Origin: Veillonellaceae bacterium
GTDB lineage: Bacteria > Bacillota_C > Negativicutes > UBA1444
NCBI GenBank assembly: GCA_012798135.1
Contig: JAAZNU010000008.1
Coordinates: 1 to 64,000, forward strand
Length of the DNA stretch: 64,000 nucleotides
Direction of reading: 5' to 3'
Shown: in pieces, positions 43,866 to 52,146 of the stretch
Layout: each line of letters starts with the position of its first letter
How positions within the stretch are numbered: the first letter of the stretch is position 1
Notes under the pieces: model-generated
What the model saw: the letters and a program-made list of their open reading frames with translations, nothing else
Told to the model about the DNA's origin: nothing
The model's database searches: none
Position numbers and translations under genes: made by a program

Positions 43866-45089
43866 TCACATCACCCGGTTCAGGTTCGTGATCACATCGA
43901 ACATCGGCAGCATGATGGCGATGATGATCGCACCGATCGTCAGACCCAGAAAGCCGAGCAGGAACGGTTCCAGCAGGCTGCTGAGCCGGCTGACGATGTC
44001 TTCGGCGTCCTCCTCGTAAAAGTCGGCCACCTTGTCCAGCATCTTGTCCAGCTCGCCGGCTTCCTCGCCGACCGACACCATCTGCACCACCATCGGCGGG
44101 AAAATCTTGCTCGCTCCCAGGCGGGATGATAGATCCGATCCTTCGATGAGGCTTTCCCGCGAATCCGACAGCGCCGCGGCGATGATCACGTTGCCGGTGG
44201 CGTTCTTCACCACTTCCAACGCCGCCAAAAGCGGCACGCCGCCGCGAATCAGACTGGCCAGGGTCCGGGTGAACCGGGCCACGGCGATTTTGCGGGTCAG
44301 CAGGCCGAAGACCGGCATCCGCAGGACAAACCGGTCCCGCGCCGCTCTGGGTCCTGGGAACTGCAGCGCATGCCGGATTCCCCAAAACGCCGCAATCACA
44401 AATGCCAACAGCGGCAGCCAGTACCGGGTCAAAAATCCACTCACGGCGACCAGCCAGCGCGTGAGCAAGGGTAGTTCGACGTTCATGGTCTGAAAGATGC
44501 CGATGAAGGTTGGCAACACAAAAGTGAGCACGAAGATGACGACCGCCACCGCCATCGACATCACGACGATCGGATAGGTCATGGCCGCCTTGACCTTTTC
44601 GTTCAGGCGGTGCTCCTTTTCAAAATGGATCGCCAGCCGCTGCATGACGACTTCCAGTACGCCGCCCAGCTCGCCGGCCGCCACCATGCTGACCATGATG
44701 TCGGGGAAAACGCCGGGTACTTCCTTCAGCGCCTGGGCCAGGGCCGTTCCTTCCTGTACCCGCTTGTAGACGACTTTCAGCGTGTCGCGGAGCCGGGGAT
44801 TCTCCGTCTGCTCCGCCAGCACATTCAGGCAGGTCAGGATCGGCAGGCCGGACTCGATCATCGTAGCAAACTGCCGGCAAAAAATCGACAGGTCCCGGGT
44901 TTTGATCGGCCGCCGGTTGCGCAGCAAAACGCCGATGTCCTGACGGGACTTCGCTTCACGGACCTGCGTGACGAACAGGCCCTTATTACGCACATGGCCG
45001 GCGGCGGATGCTTCGTCGTCGGCCAGCACCAGGCCCGTAAACAGCTGTCCTTTGATATCCCGCGCCCGATATTCATACTCTCGCGCCAT
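43866..45089 (-). CDS. pilC: Type IV pilus platform protein PilC (GspF family)
   Basis: A 407-residue inner-membrane platform protein that couples the cytoplasmic motors to pilin insertion. It contains two repeated GspF domains (about 68-190 and 272-394) with three to four membrane helices (around 170-190, 220-240 and 375-400). The N-terminus REYEYRARDIKG is typical. Third gene of pilB-pilT-pilC; starts 12 bases after the pilT stop. Confidence 0.93.
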   Translation of the reverse strand: MAREYEYRARDIKGQLFTGLVLADDEASAAGHVRNKGLFVTQVREAKSRQDIGVLLRNRRPIKTRDLSIFCRQFATMIESGLPILTCLNVLAEQTENPRLRDTLKVVYKRVQEGTALAQALKEVPGVFPDIMVSMVAAGELGGVLEVVMQRLAIHFEKEHRLNEKVKAAMTYPIVVMSMAVAVVIFVLTFVLPTFIGIFQTMNVELPLLTRWLVAVSGFLTRYWLPLLAFVIAAFWGIRHALQFPGPRAARDRFVLRMPVFGLLTRKIAVARFTRTLASLIRGGVPLLAALEVVKNATGNVIIAAALSDSRESLIEGSDLSSRLGASKIFPPMVVQMVSVGEEAGELDKMLDKVADFYEEDAEDIVSRLSSLLEPFLLGFLGLTIGAIIIAIMLPMFDVITNLNRVM

Positions 45090-45101
45090 GGTATTCCTCG
45101 C

Positions 45102-46151
45102 TTACCCCCGCCGCAGGCGGAGGAAATTATCCGGATCGCTCGCCCGCATTAGCGCTTCCTCGTCGGCCACGATGCCGGCCCGGCAAAGATCCCGGAGCGC
45201 CGCATCCATTGACTGCATGCCGGTTTTGGCGCCGGTCTGGATAACTGTGAGCAGTTGGTGGCTCTTGCCTTCGCGGACCAAATTGCGCACCGCCGGCGTC
45301 GCCACCAGAATTTCCACGGCCACAGCCCGGCCGGTCCCGCTCCGGCGTGGCAGCAACTGCTGCGAGATGATTCCCTGGAGGGTGAGTGACAGCTGTGTCC
45401 GAATCTGCTGCTGCTGGTAGGGCGGGAAAACGTCGATGATCCGGTCGATGGTCTGGGACGCGTCGCTGGTATGTAGGGTCGCCAGCACCAGATGGCCGGT
45501 CTCGGCCGCCCGCACCGCGATACTGATGGTGTCCATATCGCGCATCTCGCCGACCAGAATCACGTCGGGATCCTCGCGCAACGCGGCCCGCAGGCCGTTG
45601 GCGAAGCTGCGGGTATCGGCATTGACTTCGCGCTGGTTGATCAGGCTTTTCTTGTGTCGGTGCAAATATTCGATGGGATCTTCCAAGGTGATGATATTAC
45701 AGGATTGCTCTTCGTTGATCAGATTGATCATGGCGGCCATGGTGGTCGACTTGCCGCTGCCGGTCGGCCCGGTCACCAGAATCAGCCCCCGCGGCTTGCG
45801 GGCCAGGTTGGCGACCACTTCCGGCAATTCCAGCTGCTCGAGGGTCGGCACCTGCTCCGGAATGAGCCGGACCGCAATCGCCACCGAACCCCGTTGCCGG
45901 AAGGCATTCACGCGGAACCGGCTCAGGCCATGAATCGTGTGGGAAAAGTCCACTTCGCCGTTTTGCCGGAAAAAGGTCTGCCGCTCTTCCGGCGCGATGG
46001 ATTCGAACAGACGCAGCGTATCGGCCGGGCCCAGCGGCGGCAGGTTCAGGCGGACCAACGCGCCGTTGATCCGCAGGGTCGGCGGCACGCCCACCGTCAG
46101 ATGAATGTCCGAGGCGCGTCGTTCCACGGCTTCCCGCAAAAGTCGTTCCAA
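45102..46151 (-). CDS. pilT: Type IV pilus retraction ATPase PilT
   Basis: A 349-residue motor ATPase with Walker A GPTGSGKSTTM (about 125-135), Asp box NIITLEDPIEY, Walker B DVILVGEMRD and His box TGHLVLATLHTSDA. The retraction-specific C-terminal motif reads AVRNLVREGKSHQL. It lies between pilB and pilC, the standard place for the main PilT. It shares most of its motifs with the second PilT at 39571-40647. Confidence 0.94.
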   Translation of the reverse strand: MERLLREAVERRASDIHLTVGVPPTLRINGALVRLNLPPLGPADTLRLFESIAPEERQTFFRQNGEVDFSHTIHGLSRFRVNAFRQRGSVAIAVRLIPEQVPTLEQLELPEVVANLARKPRGLILVTGPTGSGKSTTMAAMINLINEEQSCNIITLEDPIEYLHRHKKSLINQREVNADTRSFANGLRAALREDPDVILVGEMRDMDTISIAVRAAETGHLVLATLHTSDASQTIDRIIDVFPPYQQQQIRTQLSLTLQGIISQQLLPRRSGTGRAVAVEILVATPAVRNLVREGKSHQLLTVIQTGAKTGMQSMDAALRDLCRAGIVADEEALMRASDPDNFLRLRRG

Positions 46152-46157
46152 AATGTT

Positions 46158-47843
46158 TCAACCTCCATCTTCCTCATAAGCGACCCGAATCACTTCGGAA
46201 ATCGTGGTAAATCCCCTCAGGGCCTTGTCAATGCCGTCCTGTTGCATTGTCCGCATGCCTTCGGCGGCGGCGGCCCGTTCGATTTCGGCGGCGGAGTTGC
46301 GGTGAATCGTCAAATCCCGGAGCTTCGACGTCATCGGCATGACCTCGTGGATGGCAACCCGGCCCCGGAAGCCGGTGTTGCCGCAGTGAATGCAGCCCGT
46401 CCCCTTGTAAAGCATGCTGCAGACCGCGGTCGAATCGACGCCCTCCATCAAAACGCACTCCGGCGAGGTGACATCCGGCGTGTAGGAAGTCCGGCATTCG
46501 GGACAGACCCGGCGCACCAGCCGCTGGGCCACGCAGCCCAGAACGGAAGAAGCGACCAGAAACGGCTCGATGCCCATGTCGATCAGACGGGTCACCGCGC
46601 CGGCGGCGTCGTTGGTGTGCATCGTGCTCAGTACCAAGTGGCCGGTCAGGGCGGCGCGGATGGCGATTTCCGCCGTTTCCTTGTCCCGGATCTCGCCGAC
46701 CATGATGATGTTCGGGTCCTGGCGCAGGATCGACCGCAAGCCGTTGGCAAAAGTCATGCCCGCCTTGTTGTTGACCTGGACCTGATTGATCCCGGCCAGT
46801 CGGTATTCCACCGGATCCTCGATCGTGATAATGTTCTTCGCCACCGTGTTCAACTCGTTCAGCGTCGAATGCAGCGTAGTGGTTTTACCGGAACCGGTCG
46901 GCCCGGTGATCAGGATCATGCCGAAGCTGTGCCGGTACATGGCTTTGTATTTTTCCAGATTGTCCGGGGAAAATCCCAGGGCATCCACATCCAAAATCGC
47001 CGACTTCTGGTCCAAAAGGCGCAACACGATCTTCTCACCATAAATGGTCGGCAGCGACGACGCCCGGATGTCGATCGGCCGATCCTCCTCCTGCACTTGC
47101 AGCCGTCCGTCCTGCGGCACCCGTTTTTCGGCAATATCCATGTTGCTGATGATTTTCACACGGGACACGATCGATCCCTGAATATTCTTGGGAAACGAGG
47201 TCGCCTCCCGCAACACGCCATCGATGCGGAACCGGACGCGCAGGCCGTTCTCCATCGGCTCCAGATGGATGTCGCTGGCGCCGTTTTTCACCGCCTGGCT
47301 GATCAGCGAGTTGACGATGTTGATGACCGGCGCGTCTTCGGAAGTCTCGATTTCCGAGGCAAACAATGGCTCGTCCTTCTGCAGCTGGCTGACGGATTTC
47401 TCGACCAGATCGGTGACGGTGTAGGTCTGCTGGATCGCTCTCAGGATGTCCGCTTCCATGGTCATCACCGGCTCGATCTCGCACTGGGTGACCATCCGCA
47501 GATCATCGATCGCAAAAAAGTTGGTGGGGTCGGTCATGGCCACCGTCAGGCGGTTACCTTTTTTCCGGATCGGGATCACCCCGTGCCGCTCGGCGAGGGA
47601 CATGGGAATGAGACGGGCCGCCTCCTTGTCCGGTGGCGTGGCGGACAGATCGACCAGCGGGATTCCCAGGTTCTGCACCAGGACTTCCAACAAGACCGGC
47701 TCGGTGATGGCCCCCTGCTTGATCAGCACCCGGCCCAACCGCTCCCCGCTGCGTTTTTGCGCCGCCAGCGCCTGGTCCAGTTGGTCCTGGGTGATTTTTT
47801 GCGTTTCCATGAGCAGTTCGCCCAGACGTTTGCGCCCTTTCAT
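46158..47843 (-). CDS. pilB: Type IV pilus extension ATPase PilB with MshEN-like N-domain
   Basis: A 561-residue assembly ATPase. The N-terminus (6-58) matches the MshEN pattern: two 24-residue motifs, each starting RLGxxL, separated by exactly five residues; MshEN domains bind c-di-GMP. A second N-domain follows, then the motor with Walker A GPTGSGKT (314-321), Asp box IITIEDPVEY, Walker B IIMVGEIRD and the four-cysteine metal site (CPEC and CIHC). First gene of pilB-pilT-pilC. A weak promoter may lie at 47930-47957. Confidence 0.94.
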   Translation of the reverse strand: MKGRKRLGELLMETQKITQDQLDQALAAQKRSGERLGRVLIKQGAITEPVLLEVLVQNLGIPLVDLSATPPDKEAARLIPMSLAERHGVIPIRKKGNRLTVAMTDPTNFFAIDDLRMVTQCEIEPVMTMEADILRAIQQTYTVTDLVEKSVSQLQKDEPLFASEIETSEDAPVINIVNSLISQAVKNGASDIHLEPMENGLRVRFRIDGVLREATSFPKNIQGSIVSRVKIISNMDIAEKRVPQDGRLQVQEEDRPIDIRASSLPTIYGEKIVLRLLDQKSAILDVDALGFSPDNLEKYKAMYRHSFGMILITGPTGSGKTTTLHSTLNELNTVAKNIITIEDPVEYRLAGINQVQVNNKAGMTFANGLRSILRQDPNIIMVGEIRDKETAEIAIRAALTGHLVLSTMHTNDAAGAVTRLIDMGIEPFLVASSVLGCVAQRLVRRVCPECRTSYTPDVTSPECVLMEGVDSTAVCSMLYKGTGCIHCGNTGFRGRVAIHEVMPMTSKLRDLTIHRNSAAEIERAAAAEGMRTMQQDGIDKALRGFTTISEVIRVAYEEDGG

Positions 47844-47929
47844 TCCGGTTCCTCCGTTTCCCCGCCGGCCGGTCGCGGCTCGGCCCCAGAAAATTCAACA
47901 CAGCAGCAGATGGGCCTTTATCAACAGCC

Positions 47930-47957
47930 TGTATATTATTTTCCACAGCAACGGCAA
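47930..47957 (-). promoter_or_regulatory. Possible promoter of pilBTC
   Basis: On the minus strand -35-like TTGCCG (47957-47952), 16 bases, -10-like TATACA (47935-47930). The match is only partial. It lies between the uxaA stop and the pilB start. Confidence 0.35.
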
Positions 47958-47980
47958 TATCCCTTTTTTTAGTGCACCGA

Positions 47981-49441
47981 TTACAGCGTGACGCCGCCCT
48001 TGAAGATGGTGAGATCGCGGAATCCCAGTTTTTCTGCCTTAGTGCGGTCGCCGGACGCGGTCGCCAGCAGCCGATGGAACAGATCGTCCGCCAGTTGTTC
48101 CGGACTGCTGCCGCCGATCAGGCTGCCAGCGTTGAAATCCAGCCAGTTCCGCTTTTTGCGGAACAGCGGTTCGTTAGTCGCGATCTTCAGGCAGGGTACA
48201 AGCGTCCCCAATGGCGTGCCACGGCCGGTCGTGAACAGAATCAGCTGACAGCCGGCGGCGGCCAGGGCCGTTATAGCCACCAGGTCATTGCCCGGCCCGG
48301 CCAGCAGCGTCAGCCCCGTCTTGCGTATCCGGCCGCCATACGGCAGCACATCGGTCACCGCTGAACCGCCGCCTTTCTGGATGCAGCCGAGGGATTTCTC
48401 CTCCAGAGTGGTGATGCCGCCCTGCTTGTTGCCGGGAGAAGGATTCTCGTAGATCACCTGGTGGTGCGACCGGAAATACAGCTTAAAATCGTTGATCATG
48501 GCGACAATACCGTCGAAGACTGCGCGATCGGCCGCCCGGGCCATCAGCAGCGTTTCCGCGCCGAACATTTCCGGCGTTTCGGTCAGCACCGCGCTGCCCC
48601 CCATCGCCGTCAGGCGGTCGGCGATGCGTCCCACCAACGGATTGGCGGTGATCCCGGAAAACGCATCCGAGCCGCCGCATTTCAAACCAATGCTCAGTTC
48701 GGCGACAGAGCATTCCGTCCGGGGCGTCCGGGAAGCGTGAACGGCCAGCTGCTCGACCGCGGCCACGCCGGCGGCGAGTTCGTCTTCGACCGCCTGGGTT
48801 TCGAGAAATTTCACCCGGTCGGCGTCCCAGCTCCCCAACACTTTCTGAAACTCGGCGATATTGTTGTTCTCGCAGCCCAGCCCGAGTACCAGCACGCCGC
48901 CGGCGTTCGGGTGATCCACCAGATTCGCCAGGATTTGCTGCGTCCGTCGATGGTCGTCACCCAACTGCGAACAGCCGTAGGGATGCGGAAAAGCGTGAAT
49001 CCCGTCCAGATTCGGTAAAATGCCGAATTCCCGGCCAGCCTCGGCGGCGATGAGCTCGGCGATCCGGTTCACGCAGCCCACCGTCGGCAGGATCCAGATC
49101 TCGTTGCGTATGCCAGCGCGGCCATCCGGCCGGCGATAGCCTCTGAATGAAGCCGGCGGCAACTTTTCCGGAGTCAGCGTCGCCGGCGCATATTCGTAGT
49201 CCAGCAGCTCGCCCAGGCTGGTCGCCAGGTTGTGGACATGCACCCACTCACCGGCAGCAATATCGGTCGTAGCGACACCGATCGGCTGACCGTATTTGAT
49301 GACCGCCTCGCCGCGCCGGACCGGCCGGATAGCCAGCTTGTGCGCCGCCGGGATCGCCGCGGCGGCCCCTGCCTCGCCGATCGTCAGATCGGTCAGCGCC
49401 ACCGCGACATTATCGTCCGGATGAATTTGCATCGTTTTCAT
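47981..49441 (-). CDS. uxaA: Altronate dehydratase family protein
   Basis: A 486-residue sugar-acid dehydratase of the UxaA/GarD family, which converts D-altronate to 2-keto-3-deoxygluconate in hexuronate breakdown using iron. An N-terminal SAF domain (about 10-90) precedes the main domain, with conserved stretches HPYGCSQLGDDH, LGLGCENNN and GLKCGGSDAFSGITANP, which include metal-site cysteines. The start is ATG 49441 with AGAGG; a GTG six bases upstream is too close to the ribosome site. No other hexuronate genes are adjacent, so the exact substrate is uncertain. Confidence 0.85.
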   Translation of the reverse strand: MKTMQIHPDDNVAVALTDLTIGEAGAAAAIPAAHKLAIRPVRRGEAVIKYGQPIGVATTDIAAGEWVHVHNLATSLGELLDYEYAPATLTPEKLPPASFRGYRRPDGRAGIRNEIWILPTVGCVNRIAELIAAEAGREFGILPNLDGIHAFPHPYGCSQLGDDHRRTQQILANLVDHPNAGGVLVLGLGCENNNIAEFQKVLGSWDADRVKFLETQAVEDELAAGVAAVEQLAVHASRTPRTECSVAELSIGLKCGGSDAFSGITANPLVGRIADRLTAMGGSAVLTETPEMFGAETLLMARAADRAVFDGIVAMINDFKLYFRSHHQVIYENPSPGNKQGGITTLEEKSLGCIQKGGGSAVTDVLPYGGRIRKTGLTLLAGPGNDLVAITALAAAGCQLILFTTGRGTPLGTLVPCLKIATNEPLFRKKRNWLDFNAGSLIGGSSPEQLADDLFHRLLATASGDRTKAEKLGFRDLTIFKGGVTL

Positions 49442-49492
49442 CGTCACGCCTCTTTTCCTGCATTTCCCCTTACGTTTGCCGGCAAAACCGCT

Positions 49493-49498
49493 TATAAT
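49493..49498 (+). promoter_or_regulatory. Consensus -10 ahead of the small peptide gene
   Basis: TATAAT at 49493-49498. No convincing -35 is seen 16-18 bases upstream (TTACGT at 49470-49475 is the best candidate). It would start transcription near 49505, about 15 bases before the ribosome site. Confidence 0.45.
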
Positions 49499-49539
49499 GG
49501 TTACAGGCGACAGCCGGTCCGTAAAAAGGGGGAATCATC

Positions 49540-49629
49540 CTGGAACCTTATATTGGCGATGTCGGCATCCTATTCCTGCTCATCCTGGCTGTTCTGTACC
49601 ATCAGTGGGACTCCCTGTTTCGCGAATGA
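49540..49629 (+). CDS. Possible small membrane peptide, 29 residues, CTG start
   Basis: A short frame starting at CTG 49540, with AAGGGGG seven bases upstream and a TATAAT -10 at 49493-49498. The peptide has an acidic N-terminus (EPYIGDVG), a hydrophobic core ILFLLILAVLY and a tail HQWDSLFRE, as in small bitopic membrane proteins. A hairpin terminator begins two bases after the stop. No ATG, GTG or TTG is available in frame. The alternative is that this is a non-coding RNA. Confidence 0.4.
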   Translation: MEPYIGDVGILFLLILAVLYHQWDSLFRE

Positions 49630-49630
49630 C

Positions 49631-49675
49631 AAAGAGCTCTCCGCATCGACGACGATCGCAGGGAGCTCTTTGGCT
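49631..49675. terminator. Bidirectional hairpin between small peptide gene and HD gene
   Basis: CAAAGAGCTC (from 49631) pairs with GAGCTCTTTG (to about 49673). The loop contains further partial pairing. T-tracts are short on both sides (CTTTGGCTTT on plus, CTCTTTGTC on minus). The position between two convergent genes suits a shared terminator. Confidence 0.6.
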
Positions 49676-49694
49676 TTACAGGATGCCAGCGCTC

Positions 49695-50261
49695 TCAGAG
49701 CAGCGGAATCTCCTGATATTCCGGCTGTTTGACCGCCGTTGCCAGCGCCTGGGTCAGGAAGGCCACATGTTCGGCGAAATCGACCCCCATGTCGGCGGCG
49801 CCGCCGGTCAGGGTGTCCCGGTTGACCGCCCGGGCGAAGGCCTTGTCCTTCATTTTCTTCAGGACCGATTTGACTTCCAGGTTGTCCAGGCTGCGGTCCG
49901 GCCGCACCAGCGCGCAGGCGATGATAAATCCGGTCATTTCATCCACGGCCAGCAGGGTCTTCTGGAGCTGGCTGCGTCCGCTCTCCCAAGTCCGGCAGTG
50001 TGATTCCACGTCGATAACCATGGCGTCGTCATAGCCCTCGGCCATCAGAATCTCCCGGGCATGATGGGGATGGTCGTGCGGGAACTTTTCAAAATCCACG
50101 TCGTGGAGCAGGCCCACCGCCCCCCAATATTCGACGTCGCCGCCGAATTTCCCCGCATAGGCCCGCATGGCGATTTCCACGGCGAGACAATGCTTGAGCA
50201 AAACTTCGCTGCTCACATGTTTGCGCAGCACGGTCCAGGCCTTTTGCCTTGTTTCCGTCAT
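49695..50261 (-). CDS. HD-domain hydrolase
   Basis: A 188-residue protein of the HD/HDIG superfamily of metal-dependent phosphohydrolases. The HD pair is H53-D54 in GLLHDVDFEKFP; H24 and later histidines (HPHHARE) complete the likely metal site. The family acts on nucleotides or cyclic dinucleotides, but the substrate of this protein is unknown. The start is ATG 50261 with a strong GGAGG; nine further in-frame codons upstream are rejected. It follows the NlpC/P60 gene and its terminator, so it may be a separate unit. Confidence 0.82.
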   Translation of the reverse strand: MTETRQKAWTVLRKHVSSEVLLKHCLAVEIAMRAYAGKFGGDVEYWGAVGLLHDVDFEKFPHDHPHHAREILMAEGYDDAMVIDVESHCRTWESGRSQLQKTLLAVDEMTGFIIACALVRPDRSLDNLEVKSVLKKMKDKAFARAVNRDTLTGGAADMGVDFAEHVAFLTQALATAVKQPEYQEIPLL

Positions 50262-50288
50262 TTTTCCAACCTCCTTGCCTTTTCCCAT

Positions 50289-50316
50289 GAAAAAAGACCG
50301 CCGGAAGCGGTCTTTT
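50289..50316 (-). terminator. Terminator after the NlpC/P60 gene
   Basis: Perfect 10-base stem, AAAAGACCGC at 50292-50301 with its complement at 50307-50316 and a 5-base loop. On the minus strand the stem ends in a run of five T. Confidence 0.85.
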
Positions 50317-50329
50317 CGTTTGTTTGTGG

Positions 50330-51004
50330 TTACATGACCCGCCGGGCGCCGATGTACCGCTCACCCCAATAGTAACCGAACAGATCGGCCACGACCACGC
50401 CCCGGCTCGAAGTGGCGCTGATGAACTGGCTGTTGCCGATGTAGATCCCGACATGGGACGGCCCCGGTTCGTAGGTTTCAAAGAACACCAGATCGCCTGG
50501 CCGCAGTCGTTCCGTCGCGACCGGCTTGCCGACGGCGAATTGTCCGTCCGCCATCCGCGGCAGGTTGATCCCGACCTGCGAGAAAACGTACCGGGTAAAC
50601 CCGGAGCAGTCGAACCCGCGGGGGGTCGTGCCGCCAAACCAATACGGCACGCCGACGTACTGAAAACTGGAGGAGATCAGACGCCGGACGGTGGCCGTCG
50701 AGGCACCGCGGCTGATCGGCAGATCCCGGCCAATCAAGGTCCGGTAGAGTTCCGGACTGACTTTGCCGTCCACCGACAGATTTTTTTCCTTTTGCATGGT
50801 TCGCACGGCCTCCGCCGTCACCTCGCCATACACGCCATCCATGGACCCGACCACGTATCCCATCTGGGACAACTTTTCCTGCAACGCCAGCACTTCGTCG
50901 CCCTGGTCGCCGACCTGCAGGGGCTCTTCCGGCGCGGCCTGTGCAACCGGAATCAGACAGAACACCGAAAACAACAACACGAACAGAAACCGTTGAAAAC
51001 GCAA
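50330..51004 (-). CDS. Secreted NlpC/P60 peptidoglycan endopeptidase with PG-binding domain
   Basis: A 224-residue secreted cell-wall hydrolase. A signal peptide (about 1-23, cut after AQA) is followed by a peptidoglycan-binding type 1 domain (about 30-90) and an NlpC/P60 domain (about 105-224) with catalytic C133 (FDCSGF) and H184 (SHVGIYIG). It cuts peptide stems of peptidoglycan. TTG 51004 is used, with AGAGGAG eight bases upstream. It is preceded by a c-di-AMP riboswitch, the usual control of such hydrolases. Confidence 0.92.
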   Translation of the reverse strand: MRFQRFLFVLLFSVFCLIPVAQAAPEEPLQVGDQGDEVLALQEKLSQMGYVVGSMDGVYGEVTAEAVRTMQKEKNLSVDGKVSPELYRTLIGRDLPISRGASTATVRRLISSSFQYVGVPYWFGGTTPRGFDCSGFTRYVFSQVGINLPRMADGQFAVGKPVATERLRPGDLVFFETYEPGPSHVGIYIGNSQFISATSSRGVVVADLFGYYWGERYIGARRVM

Positions 51005-51005
51005 T

Positions 51006-51135
51006 AGAACTGCTCCTCTCTGTCGCCTCCGAGGTTAGCTGACGGGTTAGGGTTGAAGGCACCCCACTCGGCAAACCGAGTTTCACCCCACTGATGGTTC
51101 CCCCGTACCTGAGCTGGATTCGGCTATTTAAAAGC
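51006..51135 (-). ncRNA. ydaO-yuaA c-di-AMP riboswitch
   Basis: On the minus strand the conserved pieces appear in order: GCCGAATCC, CAGGTACGGGGGAACCA, GGGGTGAAAC, a short variable hairpin (CTCGGTTTGCCGAG), and CCCGTCAGCTAACCTCGGAGGC. This matches the ydaO aptamer that binds c-di-AMP, generally an off-switch. The 3' end, GAGAGGAG, is also the ribosome site of the NlpC gene. No T-rich terminator lies between, so control may be at translation. Confidence 0.9.
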
Positions 51136-51184
51136 TCACTTATTTTCTATTCTATGTATCGGCGAAAAATCCTGCCGACATCAC

Positions 51185-52129
51185 TTATTTTTTTCGCAAA
51201 TCCTCCCGGATGAGATAGAGCGGGCGTTGCTTGACTTCTTCGAAAATCCGGCCCACATATTCGCCGACGATTCCCAGGCCGACCATCTGCAGCCCGCCCA
51301 GAAGCACGATGCTTGCCGAAGTGGTGGCCCAGCCGGGAACGGCGTCCTCCGTGAACAGCTTGATGTACAGCACGTGCCCCAGCAAAACGAAACTGGCCAG
51401 GCCGAGCAGCAGACCCATGTAAAAGGCGATGCGCAGCGGCAGTTTGGAATAGCCGGTGATGCCGTCGAGCGCGAAATGCAACATTTTTCCCAGGGAAAAT
51501 TTCGATTTGCCCGCCCGGCGCGGCGGCGCCACGAACTCGAGATACTCCTGTTTGTAGCCGATCGAACTGATGATGCCCCGGATGAACTTCGCCCGCTCGC
51601 CGAACCTCCGGAACCCGAGGACCACCTTGCGGTCCAGTAGCCGGAAATCCGAGCCTCCCTCGACGATGTGGACCTTGGAGATCGCGTTGATCAACTGGTA
51701 GAAACCGCGGGAAGTCAGCTTTTTCAGCCAGGAAACCCCTTCGGTATCCTTGCGGATGGTCTGGACCACTTCGGCCCCCGCCTCCCAGCGGGCAATCAGC
51801 GTCGGCAACAATGCCGGCGGATGCTGCAGGTCGCCGTCCATAGTGATGACCGCGTCGCCCTCGGCGTTTTCCATGCCGCAGGTCAAGGCGGTCTGGAAAC
51901 CGTAGTTGCGGGCCAAAATGAGTGCCCGGACGCGGGAATCCTGCTGGGACAGGCGGTCGAGAATCAGCGGCGTTGCATCCTTAGACCCGTCGTCGATATA
52001 AATCAGTTCGAACCGGTAGGGCAACGGTTCCAGGTGCCGGACCACTTCGCGATAAAGAGCGTCGATGTTTTCCTGCTCGTTGTAGACCGGCACGGCGACC
52101 GAAATCAATTTTTGTTCCGTTTTATCCAT
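51185..52129 (-). CDS. GT2 glycosyltransferase, DPM/GtrB-like
   Basis: A 314-residue membrane-attached family 2 glycosyltransferase. The catalytic domain (about 8-225) begins SVAVPVYNEQENIDALYREV and contains YIDDGSKDAT and the MDGDLQHPP motif. Two C-terminal membrane helices (about 235-258 and 272-295) follow. Members load glucose or a similar sugar onto undecaprenyl phosphate. It is the last gene of the operon with the two-component system, the radical SAM pair and aroH, 17 bases after aroH. A paralogue lies at 58190-59125. Confidence 0.9.
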   Translation of the reverse strand: MDKTEQKLISVAVPVYNEQENIDALYREVVRHLEPLPYRFELIYIDDGSKDATPLILDRLSQQDSRVRALILARNYGFQTALTCGMENAEGDAVITMDGDLQHPPALLPTLIARWEAGAEVVQTIRKDTEGVSWLKKLTSRGFYQLINAISKVHIVEGGSDFRLLDRKVVLGFRRFGERAKFIRGIISSIGYKQEYLEFVAPPRRAGKSKFSLGKMLHFALDGITGYSKLPLRIAFYMGLLLGLASFVLLGHVLYIKLFTEDAVPGWATTSASIVLLGGLQMVGLGIVGEYVGRIFEEVKQRPLYLIREDLRKK

Positions 52130-52146
52130 CGTTATCGTCTATCTCC

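Noticed and set aside
49232..49732. Plus-strand 166-residue frame across the uxaA-HD gap
   Set aside because: It runs through the uxaA antisense strand and the terminator hairpin, and lacks its own start signals in the gap.
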